Notes: generated from the sequence alone by a model not told the origin. 64,000 nt of DNA from Treponema pedis (GCF_017161325.1 NZ_CP045670.1:558001-622000); one strand, 5' to 3'. Shown: positions 25,268-35,462, numbered from the stretch's first letter. Made by a program: numbers and translations.

Positions 25268-27193
25268 ATGGCACAGTATAAGTTTGAGACGGAAGTGAAT
25301 CAGCTTTTATCGCTTATTATTCATTCACTTTATTCAAACAAGGAGATTTTTTTAAGGGAGCTTGTTTCAAACGCTTCCGATGCATTGGATAAGTTAAAAT
25401 ATTTAACCGTATCCGATGAAGCTTACAAGCAAATTCAATTTAAACCGCGTATCGACATTTGCTTTGACGAAACGGCAAATACCTTAACTATCCGCGATAC
25501 GGGTATCGGTATGAACGCTGAAGATTTAAAAAGCAATTTGGGAACAATTGCCCGCTCGGGAACAAAGGCGTTTTTGGAAAATCTTGCCGCCGCCGATAAA
25601 AAAGATTCAAATCTTATAGGTCAGTTCGGTGTAGGTTTTTACTCCGCATTTATGACCGCCTCTACGATTGACGTTATTTCAAAAAAAGCGGGCGAAACTG
25701 AAGTATGGAAGTGGTCGTCCGACGGCAAAGGCTCTTACGATTTGGAAGCGGCCGACGATTCCGCATTTCCGGTTATGGACGAAGTCCCCGAAGGTGTAAA
25801 CGGCACCTGTATTGTATTACATTTAAATAATGAAGATTCGGAATATGCGACACGTTGGAAGATAGAAGAAATCATTAAAACTTACTCCGACCACATTGCT
25901 TTCCCTATCTATTTGCATTATGTTCAAAAAGAATACGACGATAAGGGAAAGGTAAAATCGGAATCTCCCAAGGTTGAACAAATAAACGACGGGGGAGCGC
26001 TTTGGCAAAAATCCAAAAGCAGCTTAAAAGAGGAAGATTATTTTAACTTTTATAAATCGCTTTCGCACGATTCCGAAAATCCTCTTATGTATATTCATAC
26101 AAAGGCGGAGGGCACACAGGAGTATACTACGCTTTTTTATATTCCGTCCAAGGCTCCCTTCGATATGTTCCATGCGGATTACAAACCGGGTGTAAAACTT
26201 TTCGTAAAGCGGGTATTTATTACAGATGATGAAAAAGAACTCTTACCTACGTACTTGCGTTTTGTACGCGGAGTTATAGACAGCGAAGATTTACCCTTAA
26301 ATGTAAGCCGTGAAATCCTGCAACAAAACAGAATTCTTACAAACATTAAAAACGCTTCGGTAAACAAACTCTTATCCGAGTTTAAAAAACTTTCCGAAAC
26401 CGATAAAGAAAAATATTCCAAATTCATTGCGGAATTTAACCGACCCTTAAAAGAAGGCTTATACGGCGATTACGAGCACCGCGAAGAACTTATGGAATTA
26501 GTGCGCTTTAAGACTACAAGCTCCGAAGTAAAAGAAGATGAATGGACAAGTTTTGCCGATTATGTTTCCAGAATGAAAAGCGGACAAAAGGCAATTTATT
26601 ATATTACGGGCGATGATGAAAAAACTCTTCGTCAATCTCCGCACCTTGAAGCCTACAAGGCAAAGGGTTTTGAAGTTTTAATTATGTCCGATGAAGTGGA
26701 CGACATAGTTATTCCCTCTCTTCACAAATATAAAGAATGGGAATTAAAGGCGGCAAACCGGGCAGGCTCGGATGAAGAGCTGAATACTGCGGAAGAAACA
26801 AAAGAAGCCGAAAAAAAAGAAAAAGATTTTAAACCCGTTCTCGAAAAAATTAAAGAAGCGCTCGGAGATAAGGTAAAAGAAGTCCGCTTTTCAAAACGGC
26901 TTTCCGATTCGCCTTCGTGCATAGTTGTAGACGAAAAAGACCCGAGTTTACAAATGGAAAGAATGATGAGGGCAATGGGACAGTTTACGGCAAGTTCGGT
27001 AAAACCCATTTTGGAAGTCAATGCGGCTCATATCTTGGTACAAAAGTTAAAATCTTGCGAGGATAAAGCTTTTATAGATGATATGTCGAATATGCTTTTG
27101 GAGCAAGCCTTACTTGTAGAAAGCGGCGAATTAAAGGCTCCTGTAGATTTCGTAAAACGGATAAACCGTCTTATGTCGCAGGAATTAAAATAA
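25268..27193 (+). CDS. htpG: Chaperone HtpG (Hsp90)
   Basis: This 641-residue protein has the Hsp90 ATPase signatures ELVSNASDALDKL, IRDTGIGM, GTIARSGT and GQFGVGFYSAF, the middle domain with PLNVSREILQ, and the C-terminal dimerisation domain; no MEEVD tail, as in other bacteria. It folds client proteins under stress. RBS GGAGG. No CIRCE element is visible upstream. A terminator follows. Confidence 0.98.
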   Translation: MAQYKFETEVNQLLSLIIHSLYSNKEIFLRELVSNASDALDKLKYLTVSDEAYKQIQFKPRIDICFDETANTLTIRDTGIGMNAEDLKSNLGTIARSGTKAFLENLAAADKKDSNLIGQFGVGFYSAFMTASTIDVISKKAGETEVWKWSSDGKGSYDLEAADDSAFPVMDEVPEGVNGTCIVLHLNNEDSEYATRWKIEEIIKTYSDHIAFPIYLHYVQKEYDDKGKVKSESPKVEQINDGGALWQKSKSSLKEEDYFNFYKSLSHDSENPLMYIHTKAEGTQEYTTLFYIPSKAPFDMFHADYKPGVKLFVKRVFITDDEKELLPTYLRFVRGVIDSEDLPLNVSREILQQNRILTNIKNASVNKLLSEFKKLSETDKEKYSKFIAEFNRPLKEGLYGDYEHREELMELVRFKTTSSEVKEDEWTSFADYVSRMKSGQKAIYYITGDDEKTLRQSPHLEAYKAKGFEVLIMSDEVDDIVIPSLHKYKEWELKAANRAGSDEELNTAEETKEAEKKEKDFKPVLEKIKEALGDKVKEVRFSKRLSDSPSCIVVDEKDPSLQMERMMRAMGQFTASSVKPILEVNAAHILVQKLKSCEDKAFIDDMSNMLLEQALLVESGELKAPVDFVKRINRLMSQELK

Positions 27194-27257
27194 GAAGTAA
27201 CAAAACTTAAGGGCTTAATATGTATAAGCCTTTTAAAATATTACACCTTATTAATCT

Positions 27258-27288
27258 AAGACGGCTTAAATTTTTAAGCCGTCTTTTT
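27258..27288 (+). terminator. Intrinsic terminator of htpG
   Basis: AAGACGGCTTAAA and TTTAAGCCGTCTT form a 13-bp perfect stem followed by TTT. Confidence 0.9.
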
Positions 27289-27347
27289 CAAGTATTTTTG
27301 TAAACGTAAACGGCCTTTTAAAGGCTTAATAATAAAGGAATTATAAA

Positions 27348-27749
27348 ATGAATGAACCTGATATGCTTAATAAAAATGAAGCAATAGAAAGATTAGGCGG
27401 CGATGAGGAAATATATTTGGAACTCTTAAAAACTTTTTTAGACGTTTACAAAAACGATGAAAAAGAAGCCGCAGCACTTAAATTTCTTTTACAGGGCAGT
27501 GCGGAAAAGATTATCGAAGATACGGAAGTCTGCGAAAATGTCCGCAAAGAAGCTCATAAAATTAAAGGAGCTGCATATACTGTAGGAGCAAATTTACTCG
27601 GTCATGCCGCTCTCGCAATAGAGGCGTTTTTTAAGGACGGAAATACTTCATTTAATGAAGAAAGTTCCGATAGGCTTCAATCCTTATTAAAAGAATTTTC
27701 CGATATTTATGAGAAAACAATTATGGAAATAGCAAAATGTATAAGCTGA
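27348..27749 (+). CDS. Histidine phosphotransfer (Hpt) domain protein
   Basis: This 133-residue four-helix protein has the phospho-acceptor motif EAHKIKGAAYTVGA (H about residue 68) followed by ALAIEAFF. Single-domain Hpt proteins shuttle phosphate between a hybrid kinase and a response regulator. The only hybrid kinase in the window is at 8736-10769, so they may be partners. RBS AAGGAATTATAAA. Its end is 4 bp from the end of the convergent chemoreceptor gene. Confidence 0.88.
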   Translation: MNEPDMLNKNEAIERLGGDEEIYLELLKTFLDVYKNDEKEAAALKFLLQGSAEKIIEDTEVCENVRKEAHKIKGAAYTVGANLLGHAALAIEAFFKDGNTSFNEESSDRLQSLLKEFSDIYEKTIMEIAKCIS

Positions 27750-27752
27750 TTC

Positions 27753-29620
27753 TTATACCTTAAATTTTCCCACTTCTTCAGCCAAGGCTTTAATACCGGC
27801 CTTATTTTTTTGGCTTATCCCGTTTACCTCTTCCACGGCATTATTTATTTGCGCCGCTCCGTCAGCCATTTCATTCATACTGTTTGTTATAATTTTGGTT
27901 AAATCGTCAAGTTTATACATTTCCTGTGCCGCTTGTTCGCCGCCGTTAAGCATTTCTTCGGAGCCGTTTTTTACTTCTTCTGTTACGGAATTGATATTTT
28001 TTACAGCTTGCAAAATTTCCCTATTGGCATTTTCCTGCTCGTGCATTGCAGATAATATTTTCGATTCCCGTTCCGTCAACCCGTTTACCAATTCGTATAC
28101 ATCATCGAAAATTTTTTCAGCATTATTTCCCGCTGCCGTTATTTTCTCTATAATTTGAAGCGACTCTTTTATTACCGTACCTATTTGCTTCCCCTGTATG
28201 TTCGATTCTTCCGCCAGTTTTCTGATTTCATCGGCAACAACGGCAAACCCTTTTCCCGCTTCTCCTGCATGAGCGGCTTCAATGGCCGCATTCATTGCAA
28301 GTAAATTGGTTTGACTTGCAATATTTTGAATAACCAAACCGGCTTCCAATAAAGAGCCCGATTTTTCCGCAATTTGCGCTACAATTTCATTAGTTGCGCG
28401 GGCGCCCCGTTTTCCGTTTATTGCTTGTTCGTGAGCCGTTTTTATCGTGTCGCTGTTTTTTTCAAGCATTTGGGTTACCGAACTTATGTTTAAAGTCATT
28501 TGCTCAATAGAAAAAGACGCTTCGGTTATACTTTTTACCTGCGACTCAATGCCGGAACCGAGCTGTTTAATAGTTCGAATCATCTCTTCGATAGTTGCAG
28601 CCGTCTCCGTTACACTTGCAGCCTGTGTTATAGCCTGCTGTTTAACTCCGTCAATATTTGTATTTATTTGGCGAATTGAAGCCGCCGTTTCGCTCATATT
28701 TACGGCAAGGGTGTTTCCCAACACCGTTAAATTATTTGTTTCGCTCATAATTTCATTTAATAAATCGGAAGTAATACTTTGAAATTCATTTAATTCTTTC
28801 ATTAAAAAACCGAATTCATCGCGGCTTATAGTTTGCATTTTTTCTTTTGTGTAATCTCTATTTGCCATTTCCGAAGTAAAATCCAAAATACGTTTAAGTC
28901 TAAATGCGGAACCGTTTGCCTGTAAATATAAATCGAACAGCCCCATAAAAATACCGATACATAATAAAGGAATTGTTTTCATGCTTATTGCAGCTTGAAC
29001 GGAATCGCCCGAATTTAAAATAAGTAAGGGTGCCAAGGCTATAAGAACCGTTCCGGTAAAGCTGAAAAATGCGGTAAGAACCGACCGTATTTTTAAAGGC
29101 ATTCCTCTAAACTCCGCATGAAGCGGTATTATATGCAGCCATTGTTCAAATTTTTGAATAAAAAATACATAGAAAAATAATGCAAATAAAAAACAATTTC
29201 CTGCGGAAAACATTAAAATCGATTTAAAAATGTTTGTTGCCAGATATTCCGGTATATATAAATACAATAAAACCGAAGGAATAAAAACGGAAAAAATAAT
29301 AGGAACTATAATAAGCAATGTTTCATATAGCTTTATGGATTTAAGCGCTTTTTTATATGATGTATCATTTTTATGATAAGAAATAAAAATACCCATAAAA
29401 TACCGGTAAATAAAATATGCGGCCGCCGCAGTAATAATAAATAAAAAAGGCGTAAAGAAATTAAAAAAGTTTTTTTAAAATCATCAAAAGATAAAATTCC
29501 GAAAACCGCAGCTCCGAATATAAAAGGTATTTGCCATGAAGTAATAATTAAAAGAGACAAAACAATTATCGATTTCGGAGGAGCGTCCAGCTTTTTAAAC
29601 TCAAGCATTATTTTTTCCAT
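27753..29620 (-). pseudogene. Methyl-accepting chemotaxis protein, frame change near codon 53
   Basis: A first frame starts at ATG 29620 (RBS AAAAGGAG) and reads MEKIMLEFKKLD, a hydrophobic helix and FDDFKKTF. The coding sense then continues in the -1 frame as FFNFFTPFLFIITAAAAYF and on through four to five more membrane helices and a full cytoplasmic signalling domain with [24 protein letters not shown] heptamer (minus strand, 29468-29462) lies in the correct phase at the junction, after an A7 run. The joined protein would have about 620 residues, with a membrane-embedded sensor and little periplasmic domain. It is either broken by an indel or read by ribosomal frameshifting. Confidence 0.8.
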
Positions 29621-29687
29621 ATTTGTCAACTCCTTTTGTTGATAAAATTTAATTTTTTTACTGCAAAATCATTTATTATACTTAATT

Positions 29688-29716
29688 ATTATATATTCAT
29701 CGGAAGATTATTTCAA
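29688..29716 (-). promoter_or_regulatory. Sigma-70 promoter of the chemoreceptor gene
   Basis: On the minus strand TTGAAA (29711-29716) and TATAAT (29688-29693) are 17 bp apart; the expected start near 29681 gives a 60-nt leader. Confidence 0.75.
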
Positions 29717-29879
29717 TACAGGAGTTAAAATTAGAAATATTGTTTTTATAATTTTTTTTTAATTATAACAGGAAACTCCGTAATCCTATAACAGGCTTTA
29801 CGGCATTTCCCGTATAACTTGTGTACTAAAAATCTTAAGCCCCTTGTGTAATTGTTAACCCGTCTGACTTGCAGATAAT

Positions 29880-30710
29880 TTATTGATATACCGCCATTGA
29901 GCGGATTACATTTTTTTGAGTTCTAAGTTTGCGCAATGCCTTAAGCTGTATTTGCCGTATGGATTCTGCGGAAACCGAATATCTGCTTCCCAAAAAAGCA
30001 AATGAAAGTTTTTCATTTATTCCGTTTAAACCGTATCGGTTTTTTATAATATCTTTTTCTCTATCGGTTAAAACGCCCATGCATTTATTAAGTTGTAACC
30101 TGAATTCCTTATTTATTGCTTCTTCTTCTGGATTATAGGTATTGCATGCAATAATATCATACATACATGAATTTCCGTCTTCCTGAACGGGAGCATCAAG
30201 ACTGCATATATCACGTGCAATTAAATTTTTTAATTGCATAACGGAGCTTTCCGATTCGTTTATCAGTTTGGAAAGTTCCTCATCGGACGGTTTTATACCG
30301 TGGTTTATTTCATATTTTTCTTCTTCATTTTTCATTTGGCGCATAAGAAATTCTTTTCTTACGGGCAGTTTTATTATTCGTTCATGAGAATTTAAATATC
30401 GGGAAAACGATTGTTTTATCCACCAAACGGCATAAGAGGAAAACCTGACATTAAAGGCTTTGGAAAACTTTTTTGCCGCTTTTATCAATCCGATATTACC
30501 TTCCTGTATTAATTCCATAACTACGGAATTATTTTTACTGTACCTTTTTGCCATTTTTATAACCAATCTTAGATTTGAGGTTATAAGTTTTTCAAAGGCT
30601 GCATAATCTCCTTTTTTTGCAGCATCAGCCAAAACGATTTCTTCTTCGGCAGTTAAAAGAGGGTATTTTTTTGCATCTTTTATGTATTGTAGTAAAACGT
30701 CATCTACCAT
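29880..30710 (-). CDS. Sigma-70 family RNA polymerase sigma factor (group 2/3)
   Basis: This 276-residue protein has region 1.2 (LLQYIKDAKKYPLLT), region 2 (LIQEGNIGLIKAAKKF, FSSYAVWWIKQSFSRY), region 3 and region 4 (LTDREKDIIKNRYGLNG, SAESIRQIQLKALRKL). It is too short for a housekeeping RpoD and is RpoS/HrdB-like in layout. ATG 30710 is preferred: AAGGAGATTAAA lies before it, and the frame extension to 30740 carries the RBS inside. The start is next to a TTGCTT/AAGCAA inverted repeat (30721-30738). The regulon cannot be inferred. Confidence 0.9.
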   Translation of the reverse strand: MVDDVLLQYIKDAKKYPLLTAEEEIVLADAAKKGDYAAFEKLITSNLRLVIKMAKRYSKNNSVVMELIQEGNIGLIKAAKKFSKAFNVRFSSYAVWWIKQSFSRYLNSHERIIKLPVRKEFLMRQMKNEEEKYEINHGIKPSDEELSKLINESESSVMQLKNLIARDICSLDAPVQEDGNSCMYDIIACNTYNPEEEAINKEFRLQLNKCMGVLTDREKDIIKNRYGLNGINEKLSFAFLGSRYSVSAESIRQIQLKALRKLRTQKNVIRSMAVYQ

Positions 30711-30839
30711 TTTAATCTCCTTGCTTTTATATTTAAGCAAAAATTATGCTAAGTAATTATAATTGATTTTAGAGATAAATACGTTTTTTTAACAAAAAAA
30801 CAAGATTAGATTGGAGATAATAGATGTTATTAAGTTTTA

Positions 30840-30886
30840 AATATATATAAAAAATAATACACTGTATTATTTTTTATATATTAAAG
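30840..30886 (-). terminator. Long AT-rich terminator hairpin
   Basis: About 20 bp pair (18 of 20 positions) around ACT at 30861-30863, the core being AATAATAC/GTATTATT. T-rich arms give a T-run on both strands. It lies at the end of the KamA-like gene and overlaps its stop codon. Confidence 0.8.
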
Positions 30887-31963
30887 TGTATATTTATGTA
30901 TAACTCCATCCGTTCCCAAAGCGGAAAAAGAAGAAAGTCCGTTTTTTTCTACTATTTTTTCCATAGCGACAAGGGCTGAAAGAGGAAATTTTCCTCCCCC
31001 TTCAGGTAAATCCGCCGAAAATTGCGGACGGGAAAGCCCTGAAAGCCGCTTTTCAAGCGTTTTCCATAAAGTTAAAGCGTCTTTTAACGGCACTCTGAAG
31101 TGAGATGTCCCTGCCGCCGCATCAAGCTGAAAAAGATAGCCGGGCTTTATTCCCATACAGGTGAGTGTATGAAAAAGTATAACCAGAGTTGTTTCATCGT
31201 CGTTTATATTTTTTAAAAGAACGGTTTGACTTTGAACCGGAATCCCCGAGTCTATACAGTCAAGTAAAGCTTTTTTTTGTCCGCTTCCCAACTCTGCGGG
31301 GTGATTTATATGAGGAATTAACCAAAGAGGTTTGCTTTGTTTTAACAACCGCAACAGACCGGGGGTAAAAACTTCCGGGGCAAAAACGGGCGCCCGTGTA
31401 CAAAGGCGTATTATAAGATTTTGTCTGACGGCTCTTAAAGCGCATAAAACCCGTTTTATGTTTTTATATCCGCCGCTTAAAGGGTCGCCGCCGGAAACGA
31501 GGATTTCCGTAATTTTCGGATTTTTTTCAATATAATTGCAAACGGTTTTTAATTCGTTTTCATTTATAAATCCGTGGTTTCTTGACGTAAACCCCCTCCT
31601 GAAACAATATCTGCAATATGAAAGACATTTACCGGTAGTCAATAGTAAAACTCTGTTTTCATACTGGTGTACAAGATACGGTGTAATGCAATATTTTTGT
31701 TCACCTAAGGGGTCGGAAGTTTCGTAAAGTGCAGCATTTTTTTCTTTTTCCGAAAATTCCAGCTGAAGACGTAAGGCTTTTAAATCTTTAAGTCTTTCCG
31801 GTTTTTTTATTGCCTCTTTTTCAATTTCGTTAAGCAATTTTTTAAATGAAGGAGAAATTAAAACCGGCAATTCGGATTCGGACGTTTGTTTTGCCGAACA
31901 TTTACGCCAATCCGTTTGATTTATGTTTTTTTGCCGTTGAGATAAAAACGACTTTATATTCAC
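30881..31963 (-). CDS. KamA-family radical SAM enzyme (EpmB-like lysine 2,3-aminomutase)
   Basis: This 360-residue protein has the radical SAM motif CLSYCRYCFRRGF (CxxxCxxC) and the KamA context EILVSGGDPL, RLCTRAPVFAPEVF and IPVQSQTVLLKNIND with the PLP lysine region near the C-terminus. The length is closer to EpmB (which makes beta-lysine for elongation factor P) than to the 420-residue catabolic enzyme. No epmA or efp lies nearby. GTG 31963 starts 5 bp after the upstream gene ends. Confidence 0.85.
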   Translation of the reverse strand: MNIKSFLSQRQKNINQTDWRKCSAKQTSESELPVLISPSFKKLLNEIEKEAIKKPERLKDLKALRLQLEFSEKEKNAALYETSDPLGEQKYCITPYLVHQYENRVLLLTTGKCLSYCRYCFRRGFTSRNHGFINENELKTVCNYIEKNPKITEILVSGGDPLSGGYKNIKRVLCALRAVRQNLIIRLCTRAPVFAPEVFTPGLLRLLKQSKPLWLIPHINHPAELGSGQKKALLDCIDSGIPVQSQTVLLKNINDDETTLVILFHTLTCMGIKPGYLFQLDAAAGTSHFRVPLKDALTLWKTLEKRLSGLSRPQFSADLPEGGGKFPLSALVAMEKIVEKNGLSSFSALGTDGVIHKYTL

Positions 31964-31968
31964 CTTGT

Positions 31969-33933
31969 CTAATTCTCTCCTCCCGGAGGTGTTCCGTTAT
32001 TTTCTCCGCCTTCTTTTGAACTTTCTTCGGTACCGCCTTGCGTATTTTCCGTACCTGCGGGAGGAGTTTCTTCTTGCGCGGCGGCAGGCGGCACAGGTAT
32101 GGGAGCCGGCTCGGGAGGTCTTCCTAAAGATAAAATAATATCTTCAAAGTCTTTTTTATGTTTCAGTTTTAATAAAAGAGTTCCCGTCCGTTCATCGTAA
32201 ACATAACCGGAAGAGTTATAAATTTCAAAACGCTGGTCGCTTCTAAAATTTATTCCATGTATTTGAATCCGATAAAAGGGTCTTATTCCACGTATAATAA
32301 GATAGTGCATATCTTCGGTTTTAAAGCCTATCCTGAATGCAAAGACCTTTGCATTGTTTTGAGTAACGGTAATAGAATTTGATGAAGTCCATGCCCATAT
32401 CCCATGCTCCGATTGCAAACCGAGAGATTCCTCATGCGGAAAAGCCGGATTATCCGTTACGGCCAGAGGATATAACTTATCCGCATATAAAATTACCGAA
32501 TCGTTTGCCATTAAGCCGAGCTTTGTTGTTTTGCTGCCTTGAATATCGAAATAAGCGGGTAAACTTGCGGATTCCCCCGCATAGGACAATATGGAAGAAT
32601 ATAGCATTTGTCCTACAAATTTCCATGCCTTTTTTTCGGGATTTTCCTTTCCGTACCTTATTAAAATTGCAGCTATTTCCAAAGTTCTTTCGGTATCGAT
32701 TTGTTTTTCGTCGGAAGAAACAAATAATCCTTCGTCAATCGAAAAAAGGGAATCTTTTAAAATTTTTTCGCAAAGCTCCGTATTTTCATAAAAAATATTT
32801 CTGTTATTGGGGAAAAACAGAGAATAGTCCATTGCCGCTTCTAAAATACCGGCTGCATTGCAGGCGTTTAAATTTTCTTCCGAAAGATTTTGCATATTTT
32901 TTTGCAATGCAAATATAAGGTTTGTTTTTGAATGGTTTACCAAATACGGAATAAGAGCCCTGTTTTTAAAAGCCGACGCGGAATTTAGAGAAATATCGGA
33001 AGATATATTTTTTAATTTTTCCCTGTCGTATACCGCAAGGGATTTTTCGGTTTGAACGAGATTGTTATAAAATGTACATGATTTATATGTCCGCTTTTCT
33101 TTCGGAACGGCAAGAGGCTCCGCATTTTGTTTTGCTTTTTGAAATTGTCCGCGGGAAGCCATTTCCGCAATATAAGCCGTTAAAATATCTTCATTATAAT
33201 TTTTGGAAATTACCGCATTTTCCAAAAAAGCCAAAGCCTTGTCCCTGAACGAAGTTTTTGTTTCCGAATACACGTTGTCGCTTGCAAGTAAGGTATCGGG
33301 AATACTTTCAAAAGCTAAACTTTGAGCAGGTATGTATGTTTCGTAAAATGCCGTCGGCTTTTCACTTGAAAGAACGAGATGCGGAAATTCCGAATTTTGT
33401 TCATCGGAATTCTCAAAACCGTAACCGCCCTTAAAAAGATAGCGGTTTTTTCCGTAACGTAAAAAAATCTTATTATCATGCCTTTCAAGCCGTGCCGTTT
33501 GCGTCAGTTTCCACGGAAAATAAATATTGGCCGTTTCTGCCGGCATTTTTGCGGCTATTTTCACTGCGTCTATACCGCCTGAAGAATAAGCCGTAAATAA
33601 AACGGAAATTCCGTCCGAACATTCTACGGTAAATGAATCTTCCGATTTTTTATATGCATCTACTTTAACGGGTATTTTGTTACCGTCCTTTGTTTCGGCA
33701 AGTATCGGACTTTGCTCCGTTATATAAAAATCCAAACCGTTTGATACAATATGAAGAGGTAAAAGAGGAGCCGCAGAACCGTCTTCGCTTACCTCATGTC
33801 TTCCCGAAACGGACATAGCTCCTATTGTATAAGAAAAGGTCTTTCCGATTGTAAATTGAATGACGAAAATGCCGAAAATAATAAATATGTACAATGCAGC
33901 TAATGCAACTATCCTACTTGATTTATGTTTCAT
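31969..33933 (-). CDS. Large envelope protein of unknown function with Pro/Glu-rich tail
   Basis: I do not recognise this 654-residue protein. It has one N-terminal membrane helix (about 9-30), then a long predicted extracytoplasmic part, and a low-complexity C-terminal tail (about 610-654) rich in Pro, Glu and Gly. Segments such as YYETYIPAQSL, MASRGQFQKAK and NAAGILEAAMDYSLFFPNN suggest a helical, possibly TPR-like middle with beta regions at each end. It is followed 5 bp later by the KamA-like gene and faces a TPR lipoprotein gene across a 66-bp divergent gap. No Shine-Dalgarno sequence is evident. Confidence 0.7.
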   Translation of the reverse strand: MKHKSSRIVALAALYIFIIFGIFVIQFTIGKTFSYTIGAMSVSGRHEVSEDGSAAPLLPLHIVSNGLDFYITEQSPILAETKDGNKIPVKVDAYKKSEDSFTVECSDGISVLFTAYSSGGIDAVKIAAKMPAETANIYFPWKLTQTARLERHDNKIFLRYGKNRYLFKGGYGFENSDEQNSEFPHLVLSSEKPTAFYETYIPAQSLAFESIPDTLLASDNVYSETKTSFRDKALAFLENAVISKNYNEDILTAYIAEMASRGQFQKAKQNAEPLAVPKEKRTYKSCTFYNNLVQTEKSLAVYDREKLKNISSDISLNSASAFKNRALIPYLVNHSKTNLIFALQKNMQNLSEENLNACNAAGILEAAMDYSLFFPNNRNIFYENTELCEKILKDSLFSIDEGLFVSSDEKQIDTERTLEIAAILIRYGKENPEKKAWKFVGQMLYSSILSYAGESASLPAYFDIQGSKTTKLGLMANDSVILYADKLYPLAVTDNPAFPHEESLGLQSEHGIWAWTSSNSITVTQNNAKVFAFRIGFKTEDMHYLIIRGIRPFYRIQIHGINFRSDQRFEIYNSSGYVYDERTGTLLLKLKHKKDFEDIILSLGRPPEPAPIPVPPAAAQEETPPAGTENTQGGTEESSKEGGENNGTPPGGEN

Positions 33934-33999
33934 AAGAGTATAGTTTATATAAACTGAAGAATAAATGCAAGAGGCATTGTAATCTTAGGAGAATATTGA

Positions 34000-35388
34000 A
34001 TGAAAATAAAATGTATTTGTTACTGTCTTATAAGCGGTGTTTTTTTGTTTGTGTCATGTGCAACTACAAATAAGGCCGTAAATTCGGAGCAGGTTAAAGC
34101 AAAACCCCAAAAAGAATCGCCAAGAGCCGAATTTGCCGGCAAACTCAACGAAAATTTAAAAAAAGGGGATTATGAAGCGGCCTTAGTTCTTTTTGATAAT
34201 CTGAAAGAACCGCTTGCCTCCGATTCTAAAATAAAAATTTTAAAACTTTCGGTTTTAATTTCGGCAAATAAGATAAATGAAGCATCGGCTTATGCTTCCG
34301 CTTTGGAAGCGGAATATCCTGAAAATACCGATATTTTGTATGCTCAAGCTATGCTTGCGCAAGCTGAAAATAATGCCGCAAAGAAAAATACATATTTAGA
34401 TAAAATTTTGGCAAAAAATCCGAAGGATACACACGCGTTGACCGAAAAGGGCTCGGATTTATACGGAAAAAAACAATATAATGAAGCCAGAAAAAGATTT
34501 TTAGAAGCGTACAAGGCGGATAAAACAAATATTGAAGCCTTAATAGGGCTTGCAAGAATCAATTATATGCAAAATAAATTGGAACAAGCCGAGCTTAATT
34601 TAAATGAAGTATTAAAGCAGCAGCCGGATAACAGTATCGCCCTTGCGGAACTCGCCCGTATAAAATCCGAAACGGACAGAATGTATGAGGCCTTAAAGGA
34701 TATAAACAAGGCGGCTTCCATTGACCCTAAAATTCCCGGTCATTGGATGGATTTGGGTGCTTACAATATGCAAATAGGAAGAAAAAAAGAAGCCCTTGCC
34801 GCATACAATAACGCAATTAATTTGGACCCCGATTCATATCTTGCTTATATTTATCGTGCCGGTTTAAATGATGAGTTGGGTAATAAAGAAGAGGCTTTAA
34901 AAGATTATGTGAAGGTATGTAATTTATATCCTGCATATTATTTTGCCCTTGAAGGAGCGGGGATTCTTTTTTGGGAAAAAAGCGATTGGTTAAATGCACG
35001 TACCGCCTTTGTAAAAGCCCTTGCAAAAGCACCTGCTTCATACCAATATGCCATTCTTGCCGTAATTTGTTCATATAAAATGAATAAAAAGCAGGAAGCA
35101 AAAACGTTTATGCAAAATTACTTAAAAACAATCGACCGCAGTAAAAATGAAACGGAATATTTTATTTGCCGCCTTTTTGCGGATTTTGCAGGGGACAGCG
35201 AGCTTATTAATCGGGCGTATAACGAAAAAGATATGGTAAAAAAAGGTCGATTATTTTTCTATATTGCCGAATTTTATAATCTTACAAAAAAAGACAATCT
35301 TGCACAAAAATTTTATAATGAAGTACTGTCGATAGAAAATCCCGGATTTTTTGAATACAGACTTGCAAAGGCCGGGATAAAGCAGTAA
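34000..35388 (+). CDS. TPR-repeat lipoprotein
   Basis: This 462-residue protein has a signal peptide with lipobox FLFVSC (Cys about residue 20) and about eight tetratricopeptide repeats (for example HALTEKGSDLYGKKQYNEAR, IEALIGLARINYMQ, GHWMDLGAYNMQIGRKKEAL). TPR lipoproteins act as scaffolds in outer-membrane or peptidoglycan complexes. The RBS is TTAGGAGAATATTG. The large envelope protein is encoded divergently 66 bp away; a functional pair is possible but unproven. Confidence 0.88.
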   Translation: MKIKCICYCLISGVFLFVSCATTNKAVNSEQVKAKPQKESPRAEFAGKLNENLKKGDYEAALVLFDNLKEPLASDSKIKILKLSVLISANKINEASAYASALEAEYPENTDILYAQAMLAQAENNAAKKNTYLDKILAKNPKDTHALTEKGSDLYGKKQYNEARKRFLEAYKADKTNIEALIGLARINYMQNKLEQAELNLNEVLKQQPDNSIALAELARIKSETDRMYEALKDINKAASIDPKIPGHWMDLGAYNMQIGRKKEALAAYNNAINLDPDSYLAYIYRAGLNDELGNKEEALKDYVKVCNLYPAYYFALEGAGILFWEKSDWLNARTAFVKALAKAPASYQYAILAVICSYKMNKKQEAKTFMQNYLKTIDRSKNETEYFICRLFADFAGDSELINRAYNEKDMVKKGRLFFYIAEFYNLTKKDNLAQKFYNEVLSIENPGFFEYRLAKAGIKQ

Positions 35389-35395
35389 AAGACTT

Positions 35396-35462
35396 GTCCG
35401 GGATTATCTGTCCCATTGAAGTTTTATTGCTGCAATGTGCAGCTGATATGAAAAATCCCGGA
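35396..35462 (+). other. Structured leader element before the cyclo-ligase gene
   Basis: GTCCGGGATT (35396-35405) pairs perfectly with AATCCCGGAC (35453-35462), and the 47-nt interior holds GCTGCA/TGCAGC. A further hairpin, ACAATA/TATTGT, follows at about 35468-35497, just before the gene. There is no T-run after the first stem, so it is not a plain terminator for the TPR gene. It may be a regulatory leader or a small RNA; no known riboswitch class was recognised. Confidence 0.55.

Noticed and set aside
32379-32918. 179-codon plus-strand frame inside the large envelope gene
   Set aside because: It lies antisense to a convincing gene and shows no start signal or domain.
33933-33999. Leaderless promoter for the large envelope gene
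   Set aside because: A TATACT box ends only 3 nt before ATG, which would put the start inside the gene, and no -35 fits; not counted in the leaderless set.
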